Positions 1 through 8,241 of a stretch of DNA of 58,348 nt are shown here, piece by piece. The notes beneath the pieces were generated by a model. It saw nothing but the letters and a program-made list of their open reading frames with translations, ran no database searches and was not told where the DNA came from. Location of the stretch: assembly GCF_015062935.1 (NCBI RefSeq), contig NZ_SUTM01000015.1, positions 1 to 58,348 on the forward strand, written 5' to 3'. The position numbers and the translations under genes were made by a program. Every line of letters begins with the position of its first letter. The stretch's first letter is position 1. Origin of the DNA: Methanobrevibacter sp. (lineage in GTDB: Archaea; Methanobacteriota; Methanobacteria; Methanobacteriales; Methanobacteriaceae).

Positions 1-290
1 TTTATCCATTATATATCCACCACATTTTTTGAATTAAAACTATAATGGTTCTTTAATTTTAACATACAAAAATTAAAAACTCACTAATATTAAATTAACA
101 ACTTCCCCATATATAAAGAAATAGTAAGAGAGCGTATGAAAAGTATTAATTTTCCAATATTAATATGAAAATCAAAAAGTAATAGTGAATTATAATAATC
201 CCCCATAAATACCTTATAAAAAAAAAGCTTATTTTAAAAAATAACTAATTACATAGACAATTAACAAAAGTACGCCCAACTTTTCGATTC
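1..290. other. AT-rich non-coding stretch
   Basis: No convincing ORF, tRNA or repeat array is visible. It is very AT-rich and lies downstream of the minus-strand DUF447 gene, before the hairpin at 293-314. Confidence 0.5.
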
Positions 291-292
291 AT

Positions 293-314
293 CCCCGACT
301 TGCAGAAGTCGAGG
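293..314 (-). repeat. IS200/IS605-like end hairpin (solo remnant)
   Basis: An imperfect hairpin: six base pairs next to the loop, one mismatch, then two more pairs, around a 4-nt loop (302-305). Read on the minus strand it is CCTCGACTTCTGCAAGTCGG, and it closely resembles the hairpin at 58282-58303 (CCTCGCCTTCTTCAAGGCGA), both preceded by GAAT. Such GC-rich stem-loops in AT-rich DNA are typical of ends of IS200/IS605-type elements and their TnpB-associated RNAs. No tnpB or tnpA ORF lies next to this copy, so it would be a remnant or a miniature element. The assignment is inferred from shape and similarity only. Confidence 0.4.
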
Positions 315-390
315 TATTCTCGAATTTTAAAGATAAAATTTATTTTGCTTTCAGCACCACCCATGTGCCAATAAAAAGTAAACTTATGAC

Positions 391-1044
391 CTATTCAACA
401 TCAAAACCCTTTTCTATCATGCTGTTTTTAAGAATCTCCATGGCTCTTATCGTATCTTGACCTGAAACCCTCTTAATCATCCGGTTGTTTTCATTAAACC
501 TTCCGACAAAATAATCCTGCTGCTCCTTACTGACAAGGTCAAGTCGAGTATAGTTTGTAAGGCATTCCAGAAGCGCAAAAACTCCACGATTTAAAGCCTT
601 TGCACATGGATGGTTCTTGACGATTTCCACAACATCACTGCTTATGATATAAGCCTCTCCATTTGATGTCACATGGTCTTTAATCGGATCCATTTTTCTA
701 ATGTCTGTGACCTCACAAATGATATATGCTTCTGCATTTTTCAATATAGCAATGTCCTCATCATCAGTAAACTCATCAATTTCCAGGTTTCCGATTGTTG
801 AATTTACAAAATTTATAGGATCAAAAGTAATATTTACAACATATTTCCGGGTTTCCATAATGTTTTTCAGGGTTTTGGTACCGACAAAAAGCCTGCATCC
901 AAGCTTGTCTTTGCCTTTGCATACAATTCCTATTGGAGCTGCATTTTTTACACCGTCTTTGCTCATGGTAGTGTAAATTCCTTCATATTTCTGTCCTTCT
1001 TCAATTCCAATATCTGTCAAATCCATAGCCATTTTATCATCCAT
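391..1044 (-). CDS. DUF447 family protein (flavin-reductase-like split barrel)
   Basis: A 217-aa cytoplasmic protein. The N-terminal part, with the pattern YEGIYTTMSKDGVKNAAPIG followed by a KGKDKLGCRLFVGTKTLKNI segment, is typical of the archaeal DUF447 family, whose members fold as FMN-binding split beta-barrels like flavin reductases. Length fits the family. No signal peptide or membrane segment is seen. The physiological substrate is unknown. The start is the first ATG (1044); a GGATGAT-like purine stretch precedes the next Met but the full N-terminus is plausible. It stands alone on the minus strand with non-coding DNA on both sides, so no operon context helps to assign a role. Confidence 0.8.
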   Translation of the reverse strand: MDDKMAMDLTDIGIEEGQKYEGIYTTMSKDGVKNAAPIGIVCKGKDKLGCRLFVGTKTLKNIMETRKYVVNITFDPINFVNSTIGNLEIDEFTDDEDIAILKNAEAYIICEVTDIRKMDPIKDHVTSNGEAYIISSDVVEIVKNHPCAKALNRGVFALLECLTNYTRLDLVSKEQQDYFVGRFNENNRMIKRVSGQDTIRAMEILKNSMIEKGFDVE

Positions 1045-1202
1045 ACTAATTTACATTTTCAATATTACTATCTATTCTTAATCTAATTAAAAATTATTGT
1101 AAAAAATTCTTTGATAAATTGATATTTATTAAACTACCTATTATTTGTCGAAAGTGGGTGAAAATATATTAACCATATTATTTATAAGAAAATATGAAAT
1201 CA

Positions 1203-1335
1203 TTGAAAAATTTAATAAAAAAAGTCAGATTAATGTCTTATTGCAGAGAATAACTCTCTACAATATCCCATTTAGACATTAAAATAATTCGATTTGCATC
1301 TCTACATGGGTTTACTTTAAAAGAAACCCTCTTGT
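1203..1335 (+). ncRNA. Candidate structured RNA
   Basis: This non-coding stretch contains nested inverted repeats. The outer stem is TAATGTCT (1231-1238) with AGACATTA (1274-1281); it encloses AGAGA/TCTCT (1245-1249/1255-1259). A separate hairpin GGGTTT/AAACCC spans 1308-1329. A TATA-like TTATTTATAAG lies at about 1172-1182, which would place a start near 1203-1207. Direction is inferred from that box only. It is not recognised as a known RNA family. Confidence 0.25.
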
Positions 1336-1498
1336 ATAACCATATTTGCATGACATTATATAAACTTAACTATTTTTTAAAAAGGTAATTAAACAGTAGC
1401 CATCTCAGAGAAAAGACATCACGAAAACTTAGTTTTCAAGCTTGTCATTGACTTGTTAATATTTAACTACCAGTTAATGAGGCGAAAAAAATGAGCGA

Positions 1499-1591
1499 TT
1501 ATCTTCTTTTATCAGTGGCACCGATTAATGATTTAATAATTGATAGGATATTAAACCAATAGGTTCCAATTATGAAGATAACTAACTCCAT
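1499..1591 (-). CDS. Small single-span membrane peptide (30 aa), second of a tandem pair
   Basis: A 30-codon ORF starting with ATG at 1591 and ending with TAA at 1499-1501. It begins MELVIFIIGTYWFNIL, continues with more hydrophobic residues, and ends in a positive tail TDKRR: a pattern of one membrane span with a basic C-terminus. The reason to take it seriously is the ribosome site: CTAGGAGGTG lies about six bases before the ATG, a near-perfect match to the archaeal anti-Shine-Dalgarno. That site lies inside the upstream ORF (1551-1691), so the two may be translationally coupled. A T-run on the minus strand (1485-1491) and a palindrome (1423-1437) follow. Could be a regulatory or toxin-like peptide; function unknown. 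Confidence 0.45.
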   Translation of the reverse strand: MELVIFIIGTYWFNILSIIKSLIGATDKRR

Positions 1592-1691
1592 CGTTTTCAC
1601 CTCCTAGAGACACGGAAAGAACACCAACGCAGCAAATGGGAAAAAGCCAAACTGATAAGAAATAAACAATACTTAAAAATACTAAGTTCAT
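1551..1691 (-). CDS. Small hydrophobic peptide (46 aa), first of a tandem pair
   Basis: ATG at 1691, TAA at 1551-1553. The ribosome site AAGGAGGTGA is among the strongest in the window and sits six bases before the ATG. Residues 1-29 form one hydrophobic segment (begins MNLVFLSIVYFLSVWLF) with a vicinal Cys pair at 20-21; the rest is polar. The final 41 bases overlap the next small ORF (1499-1591) in another frame. The hydrophobic segment could be a membrane span or a signal-like region. Not recognised as a known family. It is too short to be judged by composition, so support rests on the ribosome site and the hydrophobic pattern. Confidence 0.42.
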   Translation of the reverse strand: MNLVFLSIVYFLSVWLFPICCVGVLSVSLGGENDGVSYLHNWNLLV

Positions 1692-1803
1692 GTTTATTCA
1701 CCTCCTTCCTAATCGAATTGAGGTCTTTACTAAAAATGTATGGTTTAAATCATGTTTAAAGCTTGTTGAAGCCCATTTGAAAAATTGTAGTCATTAAAAC
1801 ATC

Positions 1804-1814
1804 CAATATAAAGT
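1804..1814 (-). promoter_or_regulatory. Possible TATA box for the tandem small ORFs
   Basis: On the minus strand this reads ACTTTATATTG, a TATA-like element about 115 bases upstream of the ATG at 1691. It would give a leader of some 90 nt. In such AT-rich DNA a match like this is weak evidence. Confidence 0.25.
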
Positions 1815-2067
1815 TTATGGTAATTTAAAAAGTCTATAAACTGATATTTGTCTGTCTAGGATTTTATTGGGAAAAATGAAGTATCAAAACAAAAACAAAA
1901 TTAAAAGAAATATTTTTAAAAATAAAAGAATCAAAACACTTAGAACTGCAATAATAAGAATGGATAAGTGCCCAATAAATGCAGATTAATTATGAAAATG
2001 TTTATATATGTCCATTTACTTGCATATTAAATGAAAGATTAGAAGGTAAAATCCATTATTTTGGTTT

Positions 2068-2146
2068 AGCCTGCACGTCATTGTCACCGCTGGTGGCGAC
2101 TTTCCATGAAATTCTATTTCATAGGTCAATTAGTTGGCTGCAGGTT
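2068..2146. ncRNA. Candidate three-way-junction structured RNA
   Basis: A GC-rich patch in AT-rich non-coding DNA. An outer stem pairs AGCCTGCA (2068-2075) with TGCAGGTT (2139-2146; one G-U pair). It encloses a hairpin at 2083-2100 (GTCACC/GGCGAC, one mismatch) and a second at 2106-2122 (ATGAAAT/ATTTCAT, 3-nt loop). The three stems fit together as a three-way junction. Strand cannot be decided. It may be a standalone RNA, part of a mobile-element end, or a terminator of the DUF3800 fragment that stops at 2171. Not recognised as a known family. Confidence 0.3.
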
Positions 2147-2170
2147 CTTCAGTCTTCATATTTTCTAGTT

Positions 2171-2503
2171 TTAATGTTTTTTAAAGACTTCAATGACATT
2201 CTTATTTTTAATCAAATCAATGAAATCAGAGTTATTGTGTTCTAAACTTTGAAAGATTGACCATACCAGCAAATCCGCTATTTGCACTCCTTTTTCTTTA
2301 ATAGAATTTGCATGAGTTATATTAATTGGATAATTATTTGGATTATTAAGGCTTGATGAAAATCTTTCATTGAAAATGCGGATATCTTCATGCTTACTTT
2401 TTGATCTGTCCACAATGACTTTTGTTGTTGATGTAATTTTAATTACTCTGATAGTCACTATTAATCCTAACATATAAATCTTCTGAAAAACCGCAAAAAA
2501 CAT
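2171..2503 (-). pseudogene. DUF3800 family protein, C-terminal fragment
   Basis: The last ~85 residues are typical of the C-terminal half of DUF3800 proteins: KVIVDRSKSKHEDIRIFNER, then ITHANSIKEKGVQIADLLVW and a final acidic/aromatic helix. DUF3800 proteins are RNase H-like and often linked to mobile elements or defence. The N-terminal half (the start with DESG-like motifs) is absent. The first ~20 codons overlap another frame and do not look like family sequence. The gene is thus truncated, probably by a deletion or frameshift near 2440-2450, where the ORF at 2439-2852 ends. Taken as a pseudogene. Confidence 0.6.
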
Positions 2504-2852
2504 CGAATTCTAAATAATGTGATTTAACAAACTCTTCAATATCTTTTAAATTCTTTTTTATTAAATTTTCAAATCTGAATGGATTTTTAGAATTATCATA
2601 AAATTCTTTAGCTAATGATTCATCATATATTAATCCCATATATACTGGAGCAAAATATAATTTTTCACCACATACTTTAAACAACCATTTTTGAGAATAA
2701 TTTTTCACTCCAATGATAATATCTCCAACAAATGATGGCTCATCAAAATTTATTTTATCCTTTTCACCCTTAATATCATAATAACAACCATCGATTTGTT
2801 TAGGTAACATTTTCTGAATCGGCAAAGTAAGCCGAATCAAAAGACATTTCAA
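2439..2852 (-). pseudogene. Unknown protein fragment fused out of frame to the DUF3800 remnant
   Basis: A 137-codon ORF of unknown family that ends abruptly (YVRINSDYQSN) where the DUF3800 C-terminal fragment begins in another frame. Its middle has regular protein-like patterns (QKWLFKVCGEKLYFAPVYMG, then LIYDESLAKEFYD), so it was probably coding. It may be the N-terminal part of the same original gene, split by a frameshift at about 2440-2450, or a different gene joined by a deletion. No domain is recognised. The start at 2852 has no clear ribosome site, which adds to the suspicion that it is not intact. Confidence 0.4.
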
Positions 2853-2938
2853 ATATTTTCATACTATTAATTTAATATTAAGTTCATAATATGATTTTGT
2901 ATGAATTAAAAAGAATTTGTTAATGAAAATATAGTAAT

Positions 2939-3877
2939 TTAAAAATCAAATAACGTTGTCTGTTTTGGCTCAATATATCTTTCTACTTTCGTATCAATTA
3001 GATTATCTTCTTCCTTAAGATGTCCTAACAACAATGGCGATTTCTCATCATGCAGTTTTATAACCTTTTTAGGAATGTCAGGTTTCCGGTTGGCATAGCA
3101 ATATTTGCATTCGCTTAAACAGGAATTATATGCCCCTATGTCTCTTGACGGAATGCAGTGACAGTTTTTTCTAATTCCACTGGCTTTAACGTTTTTATAG
3201 ACTACACCATGAGCCTGTTCCAATATCTCACTGGAAGTACAACCTGCAGGATGAATACCGTATTTTTCATAGATTTCATTTGTTGCACATGTTTGGGTAT
3301 ACAAGCCATACTTCTCGGATATCTCACCGATTCCCTTCAATAGCCTAACCTTATCCTCTTCACTAAATGGAATTATCTCAGGCATGTTCTCTTCAACTTT
3401 CCTGTACATATCAACAAAGCTGAAGATGCATCTGTAAACTATCGGGGATATCCTTTCAGCCATATACTCAAATGTTTCCAAATGTTTTTCAACAGTGTAT
3501 TTTTCAGTCAGAAGTATCGGATCGTATCTCCAGAGAATTTTGTTGCGACCAACGATATCAGATAATCTCTCCAACGTCTTAATAGATTGATCGATTGATG
3601 GAACCTTGGGTTCTATGTCCTTGCCATATGCAGTAATCGTATAGTTGCACAATATATTGTACTTTTCATCAATGCCATCTATATGTTTCAGTATAGGTTG
3701 GTAGTTTTTGGAGCAGAAGAGAAGACAATCCACATCTTCAGGCTTTAAGCTTAGCTTATAAACCTGTTCTCTTGCAAATGGATTTCTTGAATATGCATAC
3801 CCTTCAGCTAGTCTATTCAATAGCCATGGAGTAAAGTAGTTCACTATATCTGTTCTTCCGCCGACATTTATTATCAT
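2939..3877 (-). CDS. DUF1848 family protein with C-terminal radical-SAM-like cysteine motif
   Basis: About 312 aa. The N-terminus (IINVGGRTDIVNYFTPWLLN) and the WRYDPI motif near residues 115-120 are hallmarks of DUF1848. Near the C-terminus there is CHC, then after 12 residues CLSECKYC: a CX3CX2C motif with an aromatic before the last Cys, followed by YAN. That is the form of a radical-SAM iron-sulfur site, but it lies at the C-terminal end rather than the N-terminal. An upstream in-frame GTG (3886) is part of the likely ribosome site GTGAT, which sits five bases before the ATG at 3877, so that ATG is preferred. Paralogue of the next gene (4026-4901). Function unknown. Confidence 0.8.
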   Translation of the reverse strand: MIINVGGRTDIVNYFTPWLLNRLAEGYAYSRNPFAREQVYKLSLKPEDVDCLLFCSKNYQPILKHIDGIDEKYNILCNYTITAYGKDIEPKVPSIDQSIKTLERLSDIVGRNKILWRYDPILLTEKYTVEKHLETFEYMAERISPIVYRCIFSFVDMYRKVEENMPEIIPFSEEDKVRLLKGIGEISEKYGLYTQTCATNEIYEKYGIHPAGCTSSEILEQAHGVVYKNVKASGIRKNCHCIPSRDIGAYNSCLSECKYCYANRKPDIPKKVIKLHDEKSPLLLGHLKEEDNLIDTKVERYIEPKQTTLFDF

Positions 3878-4025
3878 TTGTATCACTAATATTTTTGGTG
3901 ACAGTCACATTTCTTATTTGTGTTTTTACCAGCAATTCCAATAAATAATTTCTGTTCAAGACAACAATTTTATTTCTATACATTCACCAAATAATTTATT
4001 TTTTATCTGAATATATGTTAAGATT

Positions 4026-4901
4026 TTATCGTTTGAACGAAATTGCAAAACTTAAATTACCAAGCGGAATAATATTATTATCTGTAGTGAGAGAAAAGTA
4101 GTAGATTATTTCTTGATTATTGGCGTAACAGTACTTGCAGCCATGCATGCAGGTGTTGTATGCTCCAATATCCCTTCCGAATATACAGTTGCATTCACGG
4201 TTCTGATATTTTCCTTTAGGCAATTTCAAATTATTTCCAATAGCTTTTTCAATCACCTGTTGGGTCATGCATCCTGATGAGTCACATCCGAACTGATCAA
4301 GCAGTGTTCCCTCAAGACATGTCCTGATTAGAATATCGTTTTCACGGGCAATTCTTGAAAAATTCTCACCTATAATCAATTGCTCTTCAACAGTTACCTC
4401 ATCGGCTTCAGGAAAATTCCTTATGACCTTTTTGTATAAATCAATGAAGCTTATTGTGCAGTCATGAGTATAGCCTGCCAAATCTGATGCAATTTCTTCA
4501 AACTTGTCAATGTGAAACTCCAAGTCATATTTTTCTGTTATAAAAATAGGATCATATCTCCAGGCTATGGCATTTGTTCCAACATTTTGTGAAATTTTCT
4601 TAAATGTTTTGATTACATTTCTATAATTCGGGACATTAACCTCAACATCCCTTCCATAAGGATTTATTGTTAAAAACCAATACTGCTTATAATCTGTGAG
4701 CTCATCCAAATGTTTTACAAGAGGCTTTGGATTTTTGGAACAGAAGCACATGCAGTCAACGACTTTTGGATTAATAGGATAACTGTAAATATCATTATTA
4801 TAGGGATTTTTACTAAAAACAAAACCCTCATCAACCCTGTTCAAAAACCATTTGTGAAAAAAAGCGGGAATATCAGTTCTTGAACCTGTATTAAGAATCA
4901 T
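4026..4901 (-). CDS. DUF1848 family protein, second copy
   Basis: A 291-aa paralogue of 2939-3877, with the same opening (LNTGSRTDIPAFFHKWFLNR), the WRYDPIFITEKY motif and the same C-terminal cysteines: CNC, then CMHGCKYCYAN, again CX3CX2C with an aromatic. After this it carries about 25 extra residues. It starts at an ATG that follows directly on the T-rich tail of the terminator-like palindrome at 4920-4937, with no clear ribosome site. It may therefore be expressed at a low level by read-through from the mevalonate genes, or as a near-leaderless message. Function unknown; a metal or iron-sulfur centre is likely from the cysteines. Confidence 0.78.
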   Translation of the reverse strand: MILNTGSRTDIPAFFHKWFLNRVDEGFVFSKNPYNNDIYSYPINPKVVDCMCFCSKNPKPLVKHLDELTDYKQYWFLTINPYGRDVEVNVPNYRNVIKTFKKISQNVGTNAIAWRYDPIFITEKYDLEFHIDKFEEIASDLAGYTHDCTISFIDLYKKVIRNFPEADEVTVEEQLIIGENFSRIARENDILIRTCLEGTLLDQFGCDSSGCMTQQVIEKAIGNNLKLPKGKYQNRECNCIFGRDIGAYNTCMHGCKYCYANNQEIIYYFSLTTDNNIIPLGNLSFAISFKR

Positions 4902-4919
4902 AAAAAAAGAAAAGGTAAA

Positions 4920-6095
<1,176 letters not shown>

Positions 6096-7133
6096 TTACA
6101 TTTTAATTTTGCCTTTGAATTTAGCGTACACAGCATAATCAACATAGGTTTTTTGATCAATTATTTCTTGTGTTTTTGGAGCTAATTCTCTTCTTTCGAC
6201 TATATCATCTTTAACAGTTATTGTAAATCCGTCACTTCCCGCACCTGAACCGTATGAAATAACGAAAATATTGTCACCAGGTTCTGCAACATCCAGAATA
6301 TTGGACAATGCCAATGGCACAGCACCGGAGTAAGTGTTTCCAATATTAGGAGTTAAAAGACCTTGTTTGATTTGATCTGATGTGAATCCTAATTTTTTAC
6401 CTGCCCTGAGGTAGAATTTACCGTTAGGCTGGTGGAAACATGCATAATCATAATCTTCAGGTTTTGTGTCAGTTTCTTCGAAAAGCATTTTTGCTGTACT
6501 TAATACATGCTTGAAGTAAGCAGGTTCACCTGTGAAACGTCCACCGTGTGAAGGATAGTCCTGACCTTCTCTTCTGTAAAAATCAGGAGTATCAGTTGTA
6601 AAACTGCAGGTATGGTTAATATCTGCTATTGTATTTTCTTTTCCAATAATGTATGCGGCACCACCGGCAGATGCAGTGTATTCTAAAGCATCTCCAGGAG
6701 CACCCTGTGATGTATCAGCACCAATAGCCAAACCATATTCTATCATTCCGGATTCAACAAGACCCATTGTCATTTGAATACCTGCGGTTCCTGCCTTACA
6801 TGCAAATTCCAAATCAGCAGCAGTCAGCTTTGGAGTTGCGCAAACCGCTTCAGCTACAATGGAAGCAGTCGGTTTTACTGCATAAGGATGTGATTCGGAA
6901 CCAACATAAACGGCACCGATTTTACTTGGATCAATTTGAGCTCTTGCTAGTGCATATCTAGCAGCAGTTACTGCAATAGTAGCAGTGTCTTCATCAGCAG
7001 AAGGTACGGATTTTTCATTAACCACCAATCCGTTTGATAAAGCTACAGGGTCATCTCCCCATACCTTTGCTATTTCTTCTACTTTAATTCTATAAGATGG
7101 TACATGTGCACCATATCCTACTATTCCTACCAT
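6096..7133 (-). CDS. Hydroxymethylglutaryl-CoA synthase (archaeal type)
   Basis: A 345-aa enzyme that adds acetyl-CoA to acetoacetyl-CoA to give HMG-CoA for isoprenoid synthesis. It begins [16 protein letters not shown], as usual in the archaeal group. Catalytic residues can be seen: Glu48 in [10 protein letters not shown], Cys112 in [10 protein letters not shown], and His234 in [11 protein letters not shown]. First gene of a two-gene unit with thiolase, 12 bases apart. The upstream region to 7220 is AT-rich with several TATA-like sequences on the minus strand (7175-7200). The ribosome site AAGGTGAT lies before the ATG. Confidence 0.95.
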   Translation of the reverse strand: MVGIVGYGAHVPSYRIKVEEIAKVWGDDPVALSNGLVVNEKSVPSADEDTATIAVTAARYALARAQIDPSKIGAVYVGSESHPYAVKPTASIVAEAVCATPKLTAADLEFACKAGTAGIQMTMGLVESGMIEYGLAIGADTSQGAPGDALEYTASAGGAAYIIGKENTIADINHTCSFTTDTPDFYRREGQDYPSHGGRFTGEPAYFKHVLSTAKMLFEETDTKPEDYDYACFHQPNGKFYLRAGKKLGFTSDQIKQGLLTPNIGNTYSGAVPLALSNILDVAEPGDNIFVISYGSGAGSDGFTITVKDDIVERRELAPKTQEIIDQKTYVDYAVYAKFKGKIKM

Positions 7134-7220
7134 TAAATCACCTTAAATAATAATCTTAAAAGACATTAAAATTTAATTTAATTATAAATATTATATTTTT
7201 ATTATTATATAAAATTAACT

Positions 7221-7264
7221 AAAAAATAGCTATTTTTTAAACAAAAAAAGAATTTTAAAAAAAG
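7221..7264 (-). terminator. Terminator region after the tRNA pair
   Basis: A perfect AAAAAATAG/CTATTTTTT palindrome (7221-7238) and two T-runs on the minus strand (7243-7249, 7257-7263) lie between the tRNA genes and HMG-CoA synthase. Confidence 0.4.
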
Positions 7265-7278
7265 TAATGTATTTTAGA

Positions 7279-7352
7279 TGCAGTTGCCGGGATTCGAACC
7301 CGGGTTGTAGGCTTGGAAGGCCCAAGTAATAACCAGACTATACCACAACTGC
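7279..7352 (-). tRNA. tRNA-Gly (anticodon TCC)
   Basis: A 74-nt cloverleaf on the minus strand. The acceptor stem GCAGTTG/CAACTGC is perfect, with discriminator A. The T arm is CCGGG-TTCGAAT-CCCGG. The anticodon stem TGGGC/GCCTA holds the loop CTTCCAA, giving anticodon TCC. CCA is not encoded. The second tRNA-Gly gene lies 17 bases upstream, and both probably share the promoter at 7481-7490. Confidence 0.93.
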
Positions 7353-7369
7353 ATAATAATTATAAAAAA

Positions 7370-7443
7370 TGCGGCGTCCGGGATTTGAACCCGGGTCTCT
7401 AACGTGGCAGGCTAGAGTCTTAACCAGGCTGGACTAACACCGC
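7370..7443 (-). tRNA. tRNA-Gly (anticodon GCC)
   Basis: A 74-nt cloverleaf on the minus strand. Acceptor stem GCGGTGT/ACGCCGC (one T-G pair), discriminator A, T arm CCGGG-TTCAAAT-CCCGG. The anticodon stem CTAGC/GTTAG carries the loop CTGCCAC, giving anticodon GCC. CCA is not encoded. First gene of the tRNA pair. Confidence 0.93.
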
Positions 7444-7480
7444 ATGAAAACTAACAACAAATAAACTTATGTTTTAATGA

Positions 7481-7493
7481 TATATAAAGGTTT
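7481..7493 (-). promoter_or_regulatory. BRE/TATA promoter of the tRNA-Gly pair
   Basis: On the minus strand AAACCTTTATATA is a good BRE plus TATA box. It ends some 38 bases before the mature 5' end of tRNA-Gly(GCC), as expected for a start site 25 bases downstream plus a short 5' leader. Confidence 0.6.
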
Positions 7494-7568
7494 GCATTAT
7501 TTTCAACTTTTTTAAAATTGATGGATTAAAAAGACAATATTGATGAGTAAACTCACCAACAATCATGT

Positions 7569-8237
7569 TCAGATTTTACGTGCAGTAACGCAAATCCAAT
7601 CATTTTCATCATCAATATAAGCCTTGAAATCCTTAAAGCCGGTTTTTTCCAAAGACTCCTTCAATACTTCTTCAGAATAGATTTTCATGTCCAAAAGTTC
7701 CACCAGATCATCGTATTTTTCCATTTCACCTTCACGGTAAACAGCTTCATTGCAGAAAAATACAAGACCGTCTTTTTTAAGAACCCGGTTAACTTCTTTC
7801 AGGTCGTTTATGAAATCAGGCCAGAAATATATTGTTTCAAATCCTGTTACAATGTCAAATGTCTCGTCATAAAAAGGCATGTTTGAAACGGATGCCTGCA
7901 GTACATTTACGATTCCCTTGTCAATAGATTCCTTGTTTAGTTCAATGGACTTTTCAACGCTTACCTCAGAGTAGTCTATACCTACAACTCTTCCGTTTTC
8001 TGAAATCTGTGCTGCAAATCTTTCGATGTTTCTTCCACCGCCACATCCGATGTCGAGGATTTTGCTGTCCTCGGCCACTTCAAAATGGCTCACTCCCCAC
8101 TGCGCCATGGATTCGTGGGATTGGTTCATCCTGTCAAGTATCTGATGGCCAAGCTCGCCGACCGGTTTTCTTGCATTTTTAATAAGTTCCTTATCTTCAA
8201 TATGATGACCTGTATTAACCTTATCGTTATCACTCAT
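7569..8237 (-). CDS. Class I SAM-dependent methyltransferase
   Basis: A 222-aa methyltransferase of the Methyltransf_11 type. Motif I is KILDIGCGGGRNIERFA (about 61-77), the acidic end of strand 2 is VVGIDYSEVSVEKS, and the later NMPFYDETFDIVTGFETIYFW matches the post-motif regions. The N-terminus carries about 55 residues before motif I. The substrate cannot be read from sequence. It starts 4 bases after the tgtA stop, with a GAAGTGAT ribosome site, so it is co-transcribed with tgtA. A role in tRNA modification is possible from context but not shown. Confidence 0.85.
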   Translation of the reverse strand: MSDNDKVNTGHHIEDKELIKNARKPVGELGHQILDRMNQSHESMAQWGVSHFEVAEDSKILDIGCGGGRNIERFAAQISENGRVVGIDYSEVSVEKSIELNKESIDKGIVNVLQASVSNMPFYDETFDIVTGFETIYFWPDFINDLKEVNRVLKKDGLVFFCNEAVYREGEMEKYDDLVELLDMKIYSEEVLKESLEKTGFKDFKAYIDDENDWICVTARKI

Positions 8238-8241
8238 AGTA

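Noticed and set aside
1876-1989. 37-codon plus-strand ORF rich in Lys/Asn
   Set aside because: Its composition simply follows the A-rich DNA; there is no ribosome site or promoter at a fitting distance.
1979-2245. Plus-strand ORF of 88 codons
   Set aside because: It runs across the structured GC-rich patch and antisense to the DUF3800 fragment, has no ribosome site and no protein-like pattern.
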